Shown: piece by piece, positions 33,486 through 42,892 of the stretch | How the letters are laid out: every line of letters begins with the position of its first letter | How positions within the stretch are numbered: position 1 is the first letter of the stretch | NCBI RefSeq assembly: GCF_900167165.1 | Contig: NZ_FUXM01000001.1 | Coordinates: 116,083 to 180,082 of the forward strand | Origin: Carboxydocella sporoproducens DSM 16521 | GTDB taxonomy: Bacteria > Bacillota > GCA-003054495 > Carboxydocellales > Carboxydocellaceae | Direction: 5' to 3' | DNA: 64,000 nucleotides | Position numbers and translations under genes: made by a program | Notes under the pieces: model-generated | The model's database searches: none | Seen by the model: the letters and a program-made list of their open reading frames with translations, nothing else | What the model was told of the DNA's origin: nothing

Positions 33486-35844
33486 GCTGTTCCTCACCAC
33501 ACCTGGGAGCTTCGGTTTCATTCCAGACTATGGCTTCTTTCAAGACCTGGTCCATATGGTCAACCAGGACGAACTTGAGCTTTTTGCGCACATTCGCTGG
33601 AATTTCCTCCAGGTCTTTCTTGTTTTCGCTGGGTAAAATTACCGTGGTAATTCCAGCCCGGTGGGCAGCCAGCACTTTTTCCTTGACCCCGCCTATGGGC
33701 AGAACCCGTCCCCGCAGGGTAATTTCCCCCGTCATGGCTACATCACAGCGCACCGGTTTGTTGAGCAGAGCTGAAGCCAGGGCCGTGGCCATGGTAATCC
33801 CCGCCGAAGGCCCATCCTTGGGAATAGCTCCCTCCGGTACGTGGATATGGATATCAGTGTGTTCGTGGAATTCAGGGTCAATTCCCAGCTGTTCGGCCCG
33901 AGAGCGCACATAGGTAAAGCCTGCCTGGGCCGACTCTTTCATGACATCCCCCAGCTTGCCTGTCAGGGTGAGCTTGCCCTTTCCTTTCATCAGGGAAACC
34001 TCAATGGCCAGGGTGTCTCCCCCTACTTCCGTCCAGGCCAGACCGGTAGCTACTCCCACTTCATTGGCCTTTTCCGCTGTACCATAGCGGAAACGGGGAA
34101 TACCAAGGTATTGCTCCAGATTCTGCACCGTGACCTTGACGGTTTCTGCCTCTTCCTGTACAATCTGACGGGCCGCTTTCCGGCAGAGGGCAGCCACTTG
34201 CCGTTCCAGGTTGCGAACCCCGCTCTCCTTGGTATACTGCCGGATGATGCGGCGGATAACATTTTCCGAAACCTGCAATTGTTCCGGTTTCAGCCCATGT
34301 TCCTTGACCTGCTTGGGCAAAAGATAACGCAGGGCGATTTGTACTTTTTCCTCCTCGGTATAACCGCTGACATGAATTACTTCCATCCGGTCCAGCAAAG
34401 GCCGCGGAATGCTATACAGATTATTGGCAGTAGTGATAAACATCACCTTGGATAAATCAAACGGCACTTCCAGGTAGTGATCGACAAAATTAGCATTTTG
34501 TTCCGGGTCCAGCACTTCCAGCAGAGCCGCCGACGGGTCTCCCCGGAAGTCCATGGACATTTTATCGATTTCGTCCAGACAGAAAACGGGGTTTTTGGAC
34601 CCTGCCTGTTTGATACCCTGAATGATGCGGCCAGGCAATGCGCCTACATAGGTGCGGCGATGGCCGCGGATTTCCGCTTCATCCCGTACCCCACCCAGGG
34701 ACATGCGAATATATTTGCGCTCTAACGCCCGGGCTATGGATTTGACCAGGGAGGTTTTGCCCACCCCCGGCGGGCCTACCAGACAGAGAATAGGACCTTT
34801 CATCTTCTTGGCCAGTTTGCGAATAGCCAGATATTCAAGGATGCGCTCCTTGACCTTTTCCAGGCCGTAATGGTCCTCATCCAGAATCTGTTCTGCCCGT
34901 TTGATGTCAATGCGATCTCTGGTTTCTTTGGCCCAGGGCATAGCCAGGAGCCAGTCCAGATATGTACGAATCACAGCGGTCTCTGCCACCATGGGAGGCA
35001 TTTTTTCCAGCCGCTCTACCTCTTTCAAGGCTTTTTCCTCTACTTCTTTCGGCATTTTGGCGGCCCTGATCTTTTCCCGGTATTCCTCACTTTCTGCCAC
35101 CCGTTCGTCCTTTTCTCCCAGCTCCTTCTGGATGGCCTTGATTTGCTCCCGCAAATAGTACTCCCGCTGGGACTTTTCCATCTGTTTGCGGACGCGGATA
35201 TTGATGCGCCGTTCCAGCTCCACGATTTCCAGTTCCTTGCCGACGATTTCACAGAGTTTTTCCAGCCGTTCTGCCACGGAGAATGCTTCCAGGATAGCCT
35301 GCTTTTCTTCTACCTTCAGACTCAGGTGGGAAGCAATGATATCCGCCAGACGCCCAGGTTCATCCAGATTGATCAGTCCGGCCAGAGTTTCCGGAGGAAT
35401 TTTTTTACTGATCTTAACGTATTGCTCAAACTGGTTGAGCAAAGTACGCATCAGGGCTTCAGTTTCCGGGGTTTTTCTTTCTTCATCCATATGTTCTTCG
35501 ACTTCAACCTGGAAGAATGGTTCTTCCGCTATGTACTTTCGAATCCGTGCCCGGGCCAGACCTTCCACCAGCACCCGAATGGTACCTCCCGGTAATTTGA
35601 GCAATTGCTTGACTTCCGCAATGGTTCCAATAGCATAAACATCTTCCGGACCGGGATTATCATTTTGTGCTTCTTTTTGAGTGGTCAGGAAAATCAAGCG
35701 CTCCTGAGTCATGGCCTCATCGATGGCTTTGATGGATTTTTCCCGTCCCACATCGAGATGAATGACCATGTGAGGAAAGACCAGAATACCGCGCAGAGGC
35801 AGCAATGGTAGTGTCTTGTTTTCTTTACTGGCAGCAGCTGCCAT
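33472..35844 (-). CDS. lon: ATP-dependent protease LonA
   Basis: 790 aa. N-terminal substrate-binding LAN domain ([16 protein letters not shown]), coiled-coil, AAA+ module ([23 protein letters not shown]) and the C-terminal serine-lysine protease domain with the catalytic Ser in [12 protein letters not shown] near residue 678 and the Lys in [10 protein letters not shown]. Degrades damaged and regulatory proteins. A GGAGGTG site precedes the ATG. A second, membrane-bound Lon (lonB) lies at 41164, with the germination operon between them. Confidence 0.97.
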   Translation of the reverse strand: MAAAASKENKTLPLLPLRGILVFPHMVIHLDVGREKSIKAIDEAMTQERLIFLTTQKEAQNDNPGPEDVYAIGTIAEVKQLLKLPGGTIRVLVEGLARARIRKYIAEEPFFQVEVEEHMDEERKTPETEALMRTLLNQFEQYVKISKKIPPETLAGLINLDEPGRLADIIASHLSLKVEEKQAILEAFSVAERLEKLCEIVGKELEIVELERRINIRVRKQMEKSQREYYLREQIKAIQKELGEKDERVAESEEYREKIRAAKMPKEVEEKALKEVERLEKMPPMVAETAVIRTYLDWLLAMPWAKETRDRIDIKRAEQILDEDHYGLEKVKERILEYLAIRKLAKKMKGPILCLVGPPGVGKTSLVKSIARALERKYIRMSLGGVRDEAEIRGHRRTYVGALPGRIIQGIKQAGSKNPVFCLDEIDKMSMDFRGDPSAALLEVLDPEQNANFVDHYLEVPFDLSKVMFITTANNLYSIPRPLLDRMEVIHVSGYTEEEKVQIALRYLLPKQVKEHGLKPEQLQVSENVIRRIIRQYTKESGVRNLERQVAALCRKAARQIVQEEAETVKVTVQNLEQYLGIPRFRYGTAEKANEVGVATGLAWTEVGGDTLAIEVSLMKGKGKLTLTGKLGDVMKESAQAGFTYVRSRAEQLGIDPEFHEHTDIHIHVPEGAIPKDGPSAGITMATALASALLNKPVRCDVAMTGEITLRGRVLPIGGVKEKVLAAHRAGITTVILPSENKKDLEEIPANVRKKLKFVLVDHMDQVLKEAIVWNETEAPRCGEEQHENH

Positions 35845-35883
35845 ATTTTCACCTCCAAACCCCTATGACACTATCGTTAGTAT

Positions 35884-35912
35884 ATTCTATCATAAGATTT
35901 TTCATCAAACAA
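35884..35912 (-). promoter_or_regulatory. Promoter of lon
   Basis: On the minus strand TTGTTT (35907-35912) and TAGAAT (35884-35889) are 17 bp apart, with a TG two bases before the -10 (extended -10). Confidence 0.55.
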
Positions 35913-35945
35913 ACAGTACATAATAATGGGGGAGGTGAGCAGGAT

Positions 35946-37358
35946 ATGGCAAATCCCACAATTTCCACTCTATTAGAAAAAAATATCAAATTCCTTGAAA
36001 ATCTTTTCAGCCCCAGCTCCGATTTGCAAATCCGAACCTTTCATACCCGCCATGGTAAAGGGGCCCTGGTGTTTTTTGAGTCCCTGGTCACTAAAAAGAC
36101 CGTCAGTGACCAGGTTCTTGCTCCCCTTCTTCTGCATCTACCCAAACTGGAAATGATTAATTATGAATCCCTCCTGACCATCCATGCTCTGGAAAAATAC
36201 GATAGCTGGCAGGAAGCCATTCCGGCCCTACTCAATGGTAGCTGTTTGCTTTTATTGCAAAACCAGCGTTCCTGTTATGGCCTGGAAGTTAAAGGCTATC
36301 CTGATCGTCAGGTAACTGAACCGGAATCGGAAACAGTAGTCCGTGGTCCCCGGGAAGGTTTTGTGGAAAATCTGTTGACCAATATCAGCCTGATTCGGCG
36401 CCGGCTCAATACTGTCGACCTGAAAGTGGAATTAATGGAAATCGGTGACCTGGCACCGACCAAAGTCGCTGTTATCTATCTGACCAGCACCACCCGCACC
36501 GATCTGGTCCTGGAAGTAAAAAAACGCCTGCAGGCCATCAAATTGCCTACCGTCCTGGAGTCAGGTTATCTGGAGGAGTTTATTGAAGATAACAAATACA
36601 GTGTCTTTCCCCAAATCGCCCATACTGAACGGCCTGACCGGGTGGTAGCCAATTTGCTGGAGGGCAGGGTGGCCATCTTATGTGACGGCACTCCTTTTGT
36701 GCTGATTATCCCCACTACCTTTAACCAGTTCTGGCAGGCCAATGAGGATTATTATGAACGCTATCCCATTGCTTCACTGATTCGTACTATTCGTCTGGCT
36801 TCCTTGCTTTTGTCCTTGCTGTTGCCTTCCCTTTTTGTGGCGGTAATCAGCTTTCATCCGGAAATGCTGCCTACTGTTTTACTCCTGAATTTTATGCAAC
36901 AACGGGAAGGCGTCCCTTTTCCCATCTTTGTCCAGGCATTGATCATGGAAGTTTCTTTCGAAGCCCTGCGGGAAGCCGGGGTGCGCTTACCCCGGGCCGT
37001 GGGTCAGGCTGTCAGTATTGTCGGGGCTCTGGTTATCGGTGAAGCAGCGGTCAAGGCTGGCCTGGTAGCTCCTGCCATGGTAATCATGGTGGCAGTTACC
37101 GGTATTGCATCCTTTGCTGCCGGCAATTACCCCCTGGCTATCGCTATGCGGCTTTTGCGCTTCCCCATGTTAGCTTTAGCAGCTATCCTTGGCCTTTATG
37201 GCATTATGCTTGGGGTAATAATGATAGTGCTGCATGTTACCAGCCTGCATTCTTTCGGACAGCCCTATATGTCACCGATCGCCCCCCTTAATATTCAAGG
37301 TTTGAAGGATTTTATTCTGCGGGTACCCATCTGGTTTAACAGGAGGCAAAAAACATGA
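35946..37358 (+). CDS. gerAA: Spore germination receptor subunit GerAA family
   Basis: 470 aa. An N-terminal soluble domain of about 240 residues (ISTLLEKNIKFLENLFSPSSD, IGDLAPTKVAVIYL) is followed by membrane segments and a C-terminal soluble end, the layout of GerAA/GerKA proteins. PTTFNQFWQANEDYYERYPI before the first membrane helix is typical. With the B and C subunits it forms the nutrient receptor in the inner spore membrane. ATG at 35946 after GGGGGAGGTGAG. It overlaps the next gene by four bases. Expected to be forespore-expressed. Confidence 0.93.
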   Translation: MANPTISTLLEKNIKFLENLFSPSSDLQIRTFHTRHGKGALVFFESLVTKKTVSDQVLAPLLLHLPKLEMINYESLLTIHALEKYDSWQEAIPALLNGSCLLLLQNQRSCYGLEVKGYPDRQVTEPESETVVRGPREGFVENLLTNISLIRRRLNTVDLKVELMEIGDLAPTKVAVIYLTSTTRTDLVLEVKKRLQAIKLPTVLESGYLEEFIEDNKYSVFPQIAHTERPDRVVANLLEGRVAILCDGTPFVLIIPTTFNQFWQANEDYYERYPIASLIRTIRLASLLLSLLLPSLFVAVISFHPEMLPTVLLLNFMQQREGVPFPIFVQALIMEVSFEALREAGVRLPRAVGQAVSIVGALVIGEAAVKAGLVAPAMVIMVAVTGIASFAAGNYPLAIAMRLLRFPMLALAAILGLYGIMLGVIMIVLHVTSLHSFGQPYMSPIAPLNIQGLKDFILRVPIWFNRRQKT

Positions 37359-39529
37359 CTCCCTGGCAAGCGATTCTGCTGGGCGTTTCCGCTATCTTTT
37401 CCACATCTATTCTGTTCGTACCGGCTATTACCACCCATCATGCCCTGAATGACAGCTGGGTATCTGCTATACTGGCTACTCTGGCCGGCTTCTTGCTGGC
37501 CGAAATCCAGATCAGACTCCAATCTTATTATCCCGGTCAACATTTACTGAGCATCCTGCGCCAGACATGGGGCAAACTGGGCTGGCTTATTGGTCTTGGC
37601 TATGCTTTCTGGTTCTTCCATGTTACCATTGAAGTCTTTCAAGAATTTACTACCATCCTGGTGGCGGTCTTTATGCCGGAAACGCCTAAAATGATTTTTT
37701 TCCTGACCATTCTGGTTCCCATTCTCTACTGCCTGAACCTGGGAATTCATACCCTGGCCCGGACTGCAGAAATTTTTCTGCCTGTTTCTTTTATATTTTT
37801 CGTAATTTTAGCTCTCCTGGCTTTACCTAATTATCAGTTTGATAACCTGCTTCCCTTTCTGGACCGGGGCTTTTTGCCGGTGCTGAAAGGTGCAGTTACT
37901 CCTGCCAGCTGGTTTGCGGAAATAGTCTGTCTATCTTTTCTCATCTATCATGGTAATCAACAAACCCAAAGACGGGGGCGAAAAATTGGCTATGGAATCA
38001 TAGCCATCTGTGGATTTTTGTTTACCATAAATGTTATCGGGATTGTTTCCATTTTCGGCCCCTTATATGTCCGTAAACTGGTTTTCCCAACTTTGAGTGG
38101 AGCCAGGGTAATTTCCCTTTTTAATTTCCTGGAAAGACTGGAATCCCTTTTTCTTTCCTTCTGGATTCTTACAGTATTCGTTAAACTGGCAATCTGGTAC
38201 TGGTTGACCTGTTTTGCTATCAAGGATATTTTTAATCTCAAAAGCCGGGAAGTAACTATTGGTTTGCTGCTATTACCTCTAATGGTAGCATCCAATTATT
38301 TTCTCTATGATAATATTTCCCAGCTGGTTGCCTTTCTGGGTGGCATCTGGCCAGTCTATACCCTGCTGACCTTTGGTTTTGTCATTCCCTTTTGTTTGCT
38401 GTTATGGCTGGCAGGCCGTAAACTGCTCTTTCCCCTCCTGATTTTTCTGCTGCTTCTTAATAGCGGCTGCTGGAGTATTAAAGAATTAAACCGCCGCGCA
38501 GTAGCACTGGGCCTGGCCATCGACCCCGGCCCCGGTAACACCCTGCGCCTGACGGCAGAAGTAATAAAACCTGAACAAAGTGCCAGGGAAGTAGCCCCAA
38601 CCCAGCGCCGGATCCTGGTTTCCAGCAGTGGGGAAACGATTTTTGCTGCGGCCCGCAATTTATCCCTCTCGGTATCCCGGGAACTCTACTGGGGGCATGT
38701 TATTGCGGTTTTGATTAACGAAGATCTGGCCAGAGAAAATCCGGGCAAACTGCTGGATTTTTTCACCCGTTACCCGGAAATCCGGGAAAATGTCTGGCTT
38801 TTTGTTACTAAAGGTTCAGCAGCCAGATTTCTGGCTGCCAGACCGCAATTTGAAACTTCCATGGCCCAGCAAATCGGGTTTCTGGCTACCACTTCCGGTG
38901 GCTATAGCCTCAGACTATATCAGTTCATTAATCAATGGATCGATCCGGAAATAACTCCGGTCCTGGGTTTACTGGAATTGAAAGGACAGAATCCTGTTTT
39001 CGGGGGACTGGCTGTTTTTGACAATTCTCGACTGAAAGGGTTTTTATCGGTCAATGAAATGCGGGCTTATATGTGGTTGATCAATGAAATCAAAAACGGG
39101 GCAATCACCATTGACCTGAGAAACAACAAGAAATTAACAGTACAGATTCGCCTGGCCGAATGCAGCAAGGAACTGGTCAAATCCCGGCCCTTAACCTTTA
39201 AACTTAAGATCAGACTAAAAGCCAATTTAACAGAACAACAAACCCATATCAATTTAGCTGACCCTGAAGCTTATAAAAAAGTGGAAAAATTATTGGCCCG
39301 GGATTTGACCATCCGCCTCAACAGCACCATTAACAAATTCAAACACTGGCAGGTTGACCCGCTGGGCCTGGGCAAAACCTTCCATCGCCAGCAGCATCAC
39401 CTCTGGCATCAATATGAAAAGAACTGGCCTGACCTGATTGCCAGCAGCCAGATCCTGATTCAGGTCAATGTCAATCTGGAAAATATCGGCCTTACCAGTC
39501 AATCCTTTACAAGGGAGGAAACGAGATGA
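37355..39529 (+). CDS. Fused germination receptor subunits GerAB-GerAC
   Basis: 724 aa in one frame. Residues 1-365 are a GerAB-type amino-acid-permease-like protein with about ten membrane segments. Without a break follows RKLLFPLLIFLLLLNSGCW, which looks exactly like the signal peptide and lipobox of GerAC, with the lipid-acceptor Cys at residue 372. Residues 373-724 are the GerAC fold (KELNRRAVALGLAID, VSRELYWGHVIAVLINEDLA, FGGLAVFDNSRLKGFL). GerAB and GerAC are normally separate; a cut at the lipobox could still release a lipoprotein. No in-frame ATG with a ribosome site is seen near the junction, so a single start is likely. Confidence 0.9.
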   Translation: MTPWQAILLGVSAIFSTSILFVPAITTHHALNDSWVSAILATLAGFLLAEIQIRLQSYYPGQHLLSILRQTWGKLGWLIGLGYAFWFFHVTIEVFQEFTTILVAVFMPETPKMIFFLTILVPILYCLNLGIHTLARTAEIFLPVSFIFFVILALLALPNYQFDNLLPFLDRGFLPVLKGAVTPASWFAEIVCLSFLIYHGNQQTQRRGRKIGYGIIAICGFLFTINVIGIVSIFGPLYVRKLVFPTLSGARVISLFNFLERLESLFLSFWILTVFVKLAIWYWLTCFAIKDIFNLKSREVTIGLLLLPLMVASNYFLYDNISQLVAFLGGIWPVYTLLTFGFVIPFCLLLWLAGRKLLFPLLIFLLLLNSGCWSIKELNRRAVALGLAIDPGPGNTLRLTAEVIKPEQSAREVAPTQRRILVSSSGETIFAAARNLSLSVSRELYWGHVIAVLINEDLARENPGKLLDFFTRYPEIRENVWLFVTKGSAARFLAARPQFETSMAQQIGFLATTSGGYSLRLYQFINQWIDPEITPVLGLLELKGQNPVFGGLAVFDNSRLKGFLSVNEMRAYMWLINEIKNGAITIDLRNNKKLTVQIRLAECSKELVKSRPLTFKLKIRLKANLTEQQTHINLADPEAYKKVEKLLARDLTIRLNSTINKFKHWQVDPLGLGKTFHRQQHHLWHQYEKNWPDLIASSQILIQVNVNLENIGLTSQSFTREETR

Positions 39530-39765
39530 CCCCCAGTGCACTGCTCTGGTTCAGTTTTTTGGCGATTCTGGCTGCCAGCTTACCTGCAGTTTTTCGTTTC
39601 TGGCAACAGGAAAGTTCCCGTACCGCAAAAATCCTGCTCAGCCTGCTCTGGTTAAGCGGAATTGGCTTATTAATGCTGGCAGCTCTGGCACTAACTTTAC
39701 CTAATCTGGATCAATTTGTCACCAGACTCTTTCAGCCTCTTGCCCACAAAATCGGCCTGATATGA
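39526..39765 (+). CDS. Small two-helix membrane protein of the ger operon
   Basis: 79 aa with two hydrophobic helices (about residues 5-24 and 37-60) and a short polar end. It overlaps the GerAB-GerAC stop by ATGA with GGGAGG just upstream, so it is translated with it. Small two-helix D subunits are known in several gerA-type operons and modulate germination; this one fits by size and place, though I cannot show sequence homology. Confidence 0.7.
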   Translation: MTPSALLWFSFLAILAASLPAVFRFWQQESSRTAKILLSLLWLSGIGLLMLAALALTLPNLDQFVTRLFQPLAHKIGLI

Positions 39766-39771
39766 TATAAT
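39763..39771 (+). promoter_or_regulatory. Extended -10 promoter of the PIG-L gene
   Basis: TGATATAAT, i.e. TATAAT at 39766-39771 with a TG one base before it, overlapping the stop codon of the small ger gene. No good -35. About 18 nt before the start of the ribosome site region. Confidence 0.5.
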
Positions 39772-39795
39772 AGCCCTTGTAAGGGAGGGCTAACA

Positions 39796-41172
39796 ATGGT
39801 CAATTACCGCTTGAAATATCCCCTCTTGCTTTTTCTACTGGCTACTGCTGTCAGCAGCCTGCTCTGGTGGTGGCAACCCCAGGTTATTTTCACCGCTGCT
39901 GCTCTGTTCAAATCAGAACAGGTCGGTTATACGCCCCTGCAGCTTAATCCAAACCAGCGCCTGCTGGTGATCGCACCTCATCCTGATGATGAGGTGCTGG
40001 CCACCGGGGGGTTGCTGGCGATGGCTCACGCCCAGGGCCTGCCCGTCAAAGTAATCGTGGTAACTATGGGCGACAGTTTTAAACTGGCCTGTGAACACAG
40101 CAGCGGTAAAATAGAACCGACTGCAGCTGATTTTTTCCGTCTCGGCCTGCAGAGGTGGCAGGAAAGCAGGCAAGGACTGACCCGCCTGGGTCTTAAACCT
40201 GACCAGCAAGCCGTCTACCTGGGTTTTCCTGATGGAGGCCTGCGTTTCCTCTGGGAACAATCCTGGCAAAAACCCCGGCTCAGTGGCGGAGTGCGTACCG
40301 ATAAAGTCCCCTATCCCCAGGCCAGACAGCCCGGTCTGAGTTATACAGGAGAAAATCTGCTCCAGTCCCTGCAGGCAGAAATTCGGGCTTTTCAACCTAC
40401 GGATATCTTCTATCCGACTCCGGCTGATGAGCATCCCGACCACTGGGCGGTAGGCACCTTTACCGAAATAGCCCTGCAGGAATTACAGCTGCCCGTCAGG
40501 CGCCATACCTACCTGGTCCACCATGTGGCCTGGCCGGCATTGTGGGCAGCAGAACCAAACCGGGAGGCAGAACCGCCTCCACGCCTGGTCGGACCGGAAT
40601 TTAACTGGGAAAGACTGAAGTTAAATAATGAAGCCAAAACTGCCAAGGACCAGGCTCTGGCTGCCCACCATTCCCAGCTGGCGGTGATGGAACCATATCT
40701 GAAAGGCTTTCTGCGAGCTTCGGAAATTTTCCTGTCCTGGTCCGATTACAACCTGCCCTTTACTATGCCAGACGGCGAGCTGGACCATGTCCGGGTACGG
40801 CTAAAGCCAGGCGAAGATATCAAAGCCCTTGCCATCCAGCCCACAGCCTCAGATTGGACTGCTAACTTACAGCTCTATGGAACCCCTGAACGCAGTAGTT
40901 CCTATCGTTTATACCTCTGGCTTTACCGGGATCAGCATCCTCTGGCCCATCTGCTGCTGGAGGGGGATAAGGCAAGGGTACTCTGGGCAACTGCTGCGTA
41001 CAACCTGGCAACAAAAAAAGTCCCCTTTCACTGGCAGGAAAAGGGACTGGAATGGCAAATACCTTCCGAACTATTAGGCCAGGCCAACCGGGTGTTGCTG
41101 GCCGGCATGACTGGCAGCAACGGCAAGCAAATTGCGGACAAAACCGGCTGGTACTGGGTAAAACTACAATGA
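39796..41172 (+). CDS. PIG-L/LmbE family deacetylase, membrane-anchored
   Basis: 458 aa. One N-terminal membrane helix (LLLFLLATAVSSLLWWW), then a PIG-L domain: LLVIAPHPDDEVLATGG with the Zn ligands in PHPDDE, and ADEHPDHWAVG with the third ligand His. A C-terminal region of about 150 residues looks beta-rich (VRVRLKPGEDIKALAIQP) and has no match I recognise. Family enzymes remove acetyl groups from GlcNAc conjugates. Being external and next to spore genes, it could act on wall or spore glycans, which is inference. Its end overlaps the end of lonB. Confidence 0.83.
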   Translation: MVNYRLKYPLLLFLLATAVSSLLWWWQPQVIFTAAALFKSEQVGYTPLQLNPNQRLLVIAPHPDDEVLATGGLLAMAHAQGLPVKVIVVTMGDSFKLACEHSSGKIEPTAADFFRLGLQRWQESRQGLTRLGLKPDQQAVYLGFPDGGLRFLWEQSWQKPRLSGGVRTDKVPYPQARQPGLSYTGENLLQSLQAEIRAFQPTDIFYPTPADEHPDHWAVGTFTEIALQELQLPVRRHTYLVHHVAWPALWAAEPNREAEPPPRLVGPEFNWERLKLNNEAKTAKDQALAAHHSQLAVMEPYLKGFLRASEIFLSWSDYNLPFTMPDGELDHVRVRLKPGEDIKALAIQPTASDWTANLQLYGTPERSSSYRLYLWLYRDQHPLAHLLLEGDKARVLWATAAYNLATKKVPFHWQEKGLEWQIPSELLGQANRVLLAGMTGSNGKQIADKTGWYWVKLQ

Positions 41173-42831
41173 CATGGCCGCCAGGGTTTGACCCTGGCTT
41201 TTTTCTTCTCGCACCAGGATAGCATGCCGGATGACCTCGGAAATGTGTTTAACCGGGATTACTTCAATACCTTTGATTTCCGCCAGCAGCTGCTGATAGT
41301 TATCCTGGGGAATCAGCACTTTTTCTGCCCCGGCCTGGCGAGCAGCTTCCACTTTGGCCACAATTCCACCTACTGGCCGCACCAGACCTCTTAAAGAGAC
41401 TTCTCCGGTCATGGCTACCCGATTGTCCACCGGCAAATTGCGCACTGCCGAATAAATAGCGGTCAGGATACTGATTCCGGCTGAAGGTCCATCGATAGGA
41501 GTGCCCCCGGGGAAATTGAGGTGAATGTCATAATCCAGGGCCTCAATCCCCAGGTAACGGCGAAGAACAGTTAGGACATTATCCACCGAAGCCCGGGCCA
41601 TGGATTTGCGGCGCAGGGTCTTGCCCCCGCCCCCCAGTTCTTCTTCTTCCACCAGACCGGTCATCAGCACCCGCCCCGTCCCCGGAGTGACGGGAATTAC
41701 CGTGGCTTCCACTTCCACTACGGTACCCATGCCCGGTCCATAGACAGCCAGTCCATTGACCAGACCCACCTGGGGCGCCGGGGGGATTTTTTTCTCCGGC
41801 CGGGGACTGTACTGGCCGCTGTTAACCACCCATTCCACATCCGCCACCCGAATCAGATTGCGTCCTTCGGTCAAAGCCAGACCGGCAGCGATTTGCACCA
41901 TATTGACCGCTTCCCGGCCATTGGTGGCATACTTTTTAATCACATCCACAGCCCCTGCTTCCACAGGCATCTTGATTTTTTCTGCCGCGTTGGCCGCTAT
42001 GACCCCTATTTCTTCAGGCAGCAGGGCCCGGAAAAAAACCTCCATACAGCGGGAACGCAAAGCCGGAGGCAATTCCTGGGGCAGGCGGGTAGTGGCTCCC
42101 ACCAGACGAAAATCCGCTGGCAGTCCATTCTGGAAGATATCATGAATATGGGAAGGGATATTGCCATCTTCCGCACTGTAATAGGCTGACTCCAGAAAAA
42201 CCTTGCGGTCCTCCAGGACTTTTAACAATTTATTCATTTGTACCGGATGCAATTCTCCGATTTCGTCAATAAACAAAATCCCTCCGTGGGCTTTGGTTAC
42301 TGCCCCCGGCTTGGGTTGTGGAATACCCGCCATGCCCAGGGGACCAGCCCCCTGGTAGATCGGGTCATGGACTGAGCCGATCAGGGGATCGGCAATGCCC
42401 CGTTCATCAAAACGGGCGATAGTGGCATCCAGTTCCGTGAAGGTAGCTTCCGGTCCAAAGGGAGAAAGGGGATTGCGTTTGGCTTCTTCCAGCACCAGCC
42501 GCGCTGCTGCGGTTTTCCCTACCCCCGGCGGACCATAGATGATAACATGCTGGGGATTAGGTCCGCACAAAGCTGCCCGCAGAGCTTTTAAACCTTCTTC
42601 CTGGCCGATGATTTCCTCGAAGCGGGTTGGACGGGTTTTTTCCGCCAGGGGTTCAGTCAGGGATATGCGCCTGAGCTGCTGGAGTTTCTCCATTTCCTTC
42701 CGGCTTTCCCGGTTGACCGCAATTTTGGTGCCCTGCTGGGCCTTGAGCAAGTTCAAAAAGTAGAGTCCGATCACAATGGCAAAAAAAAGCTGAATCAAGC
42801 CGACAATGCCACTGATGCCAATGGAATTCAT
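41164..42831 (-). CDS. lonB: LonB-type ATP-dependent protease
   Basis: 555 aa. An N-terminal membrane helix (VGLIQLFFAIVIGLYFLNL), an AAA+ module ([28 protein letters not shown]) and a Lon protease domain with the catalytic Ser in IDGPSAGISI near residue 447 and the Lys in GGIVAKVEAA. This is the forespore LonB class of B. subtilis, where lonB also sits near clpX. No LAN domain, unlike LonA. Its ribosome site is inside a long hairpin between clpX and lonB. Confidence 0.94.
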   Translation of the reverse strand: MNSIGISGIVGLIQLFFAIVIGLYFLNLLKAQQGTKIAVNRESRKEMEKLQQLRRISLTEPLAEKTRPTRFEEIIGQEEGLKALRAALCGPNPQHVIIYGPPGVGKTAAARLVLEEAKRNPLSPFGPEATFTELDATIARFDERGIADPLIGSVHDPIYQGAGPLGMAGIPQPKPGAVTKAHGGILFIDEIGELHPVQMNKLLKVLEDRKVFLESAYYSAEDGNIPSHIHDIFQNGLPADFRLVGATTRLPQELPPALRSRCMEVFFRALLPEEIGVIAANAAEKIKMPVEAGAVDVIKKYATNGREAVNMVQIAAGLALTEGRNLIRVADVEWVVNSGQYSPRPEKKIPPAPQVGLVNGLAVYGPGMGTVVEVEATVIPVTPGTGRVLMTGLVEEEELGGGGKTLRRKSMARASVDNVLTVLRRYLGIEALDYDIHLNFPGGTPIDGPSAGISILTAIYSAVRNLPVDNRVAMTGEVSLRGLVRPVGGIVAKVEAARQAGAEKVLIPQDNYQQLLAEIKGIEVIPVKHISEVIRHAILVREEKSQGQTLAAMSL

Positions 42832-42833
42832 AA

Positions 42834-42887
42834 AAAATCACCTCCGGTTGGTCTACTTAGATATTATTACCAGCCAGAGGTGATTTT
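42834..42887 (-). promoter_or_regulatory. Long hairpin that encloses the lonB ribosome site
   Basis: AAAATCACCTC (42834-42844 as read on the plus strand) and GAGGTGATTTT (42877-42887) are perfect 11-bp inverted arms, extended by about 8 more partly paired bases around a 16-nt loop. On the minus strand the second arm holds GGAGGTGA, the Shine-Dalgarno sequence of lonB, then TTTTTT and the ATG. It may end clpX transcripts and hide the lonB ribosome site at the same time. Confidence 0.7.
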
Positions 42888-42892
42888 AATCT

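Noticed and set aside
35870..35912. Sigma-G promoter (GTATAT ... CATCAAA) before gerAA
   Set aside because: Match to the consensus is weak. Forespore expression is expected for a ger operon but not shown here.
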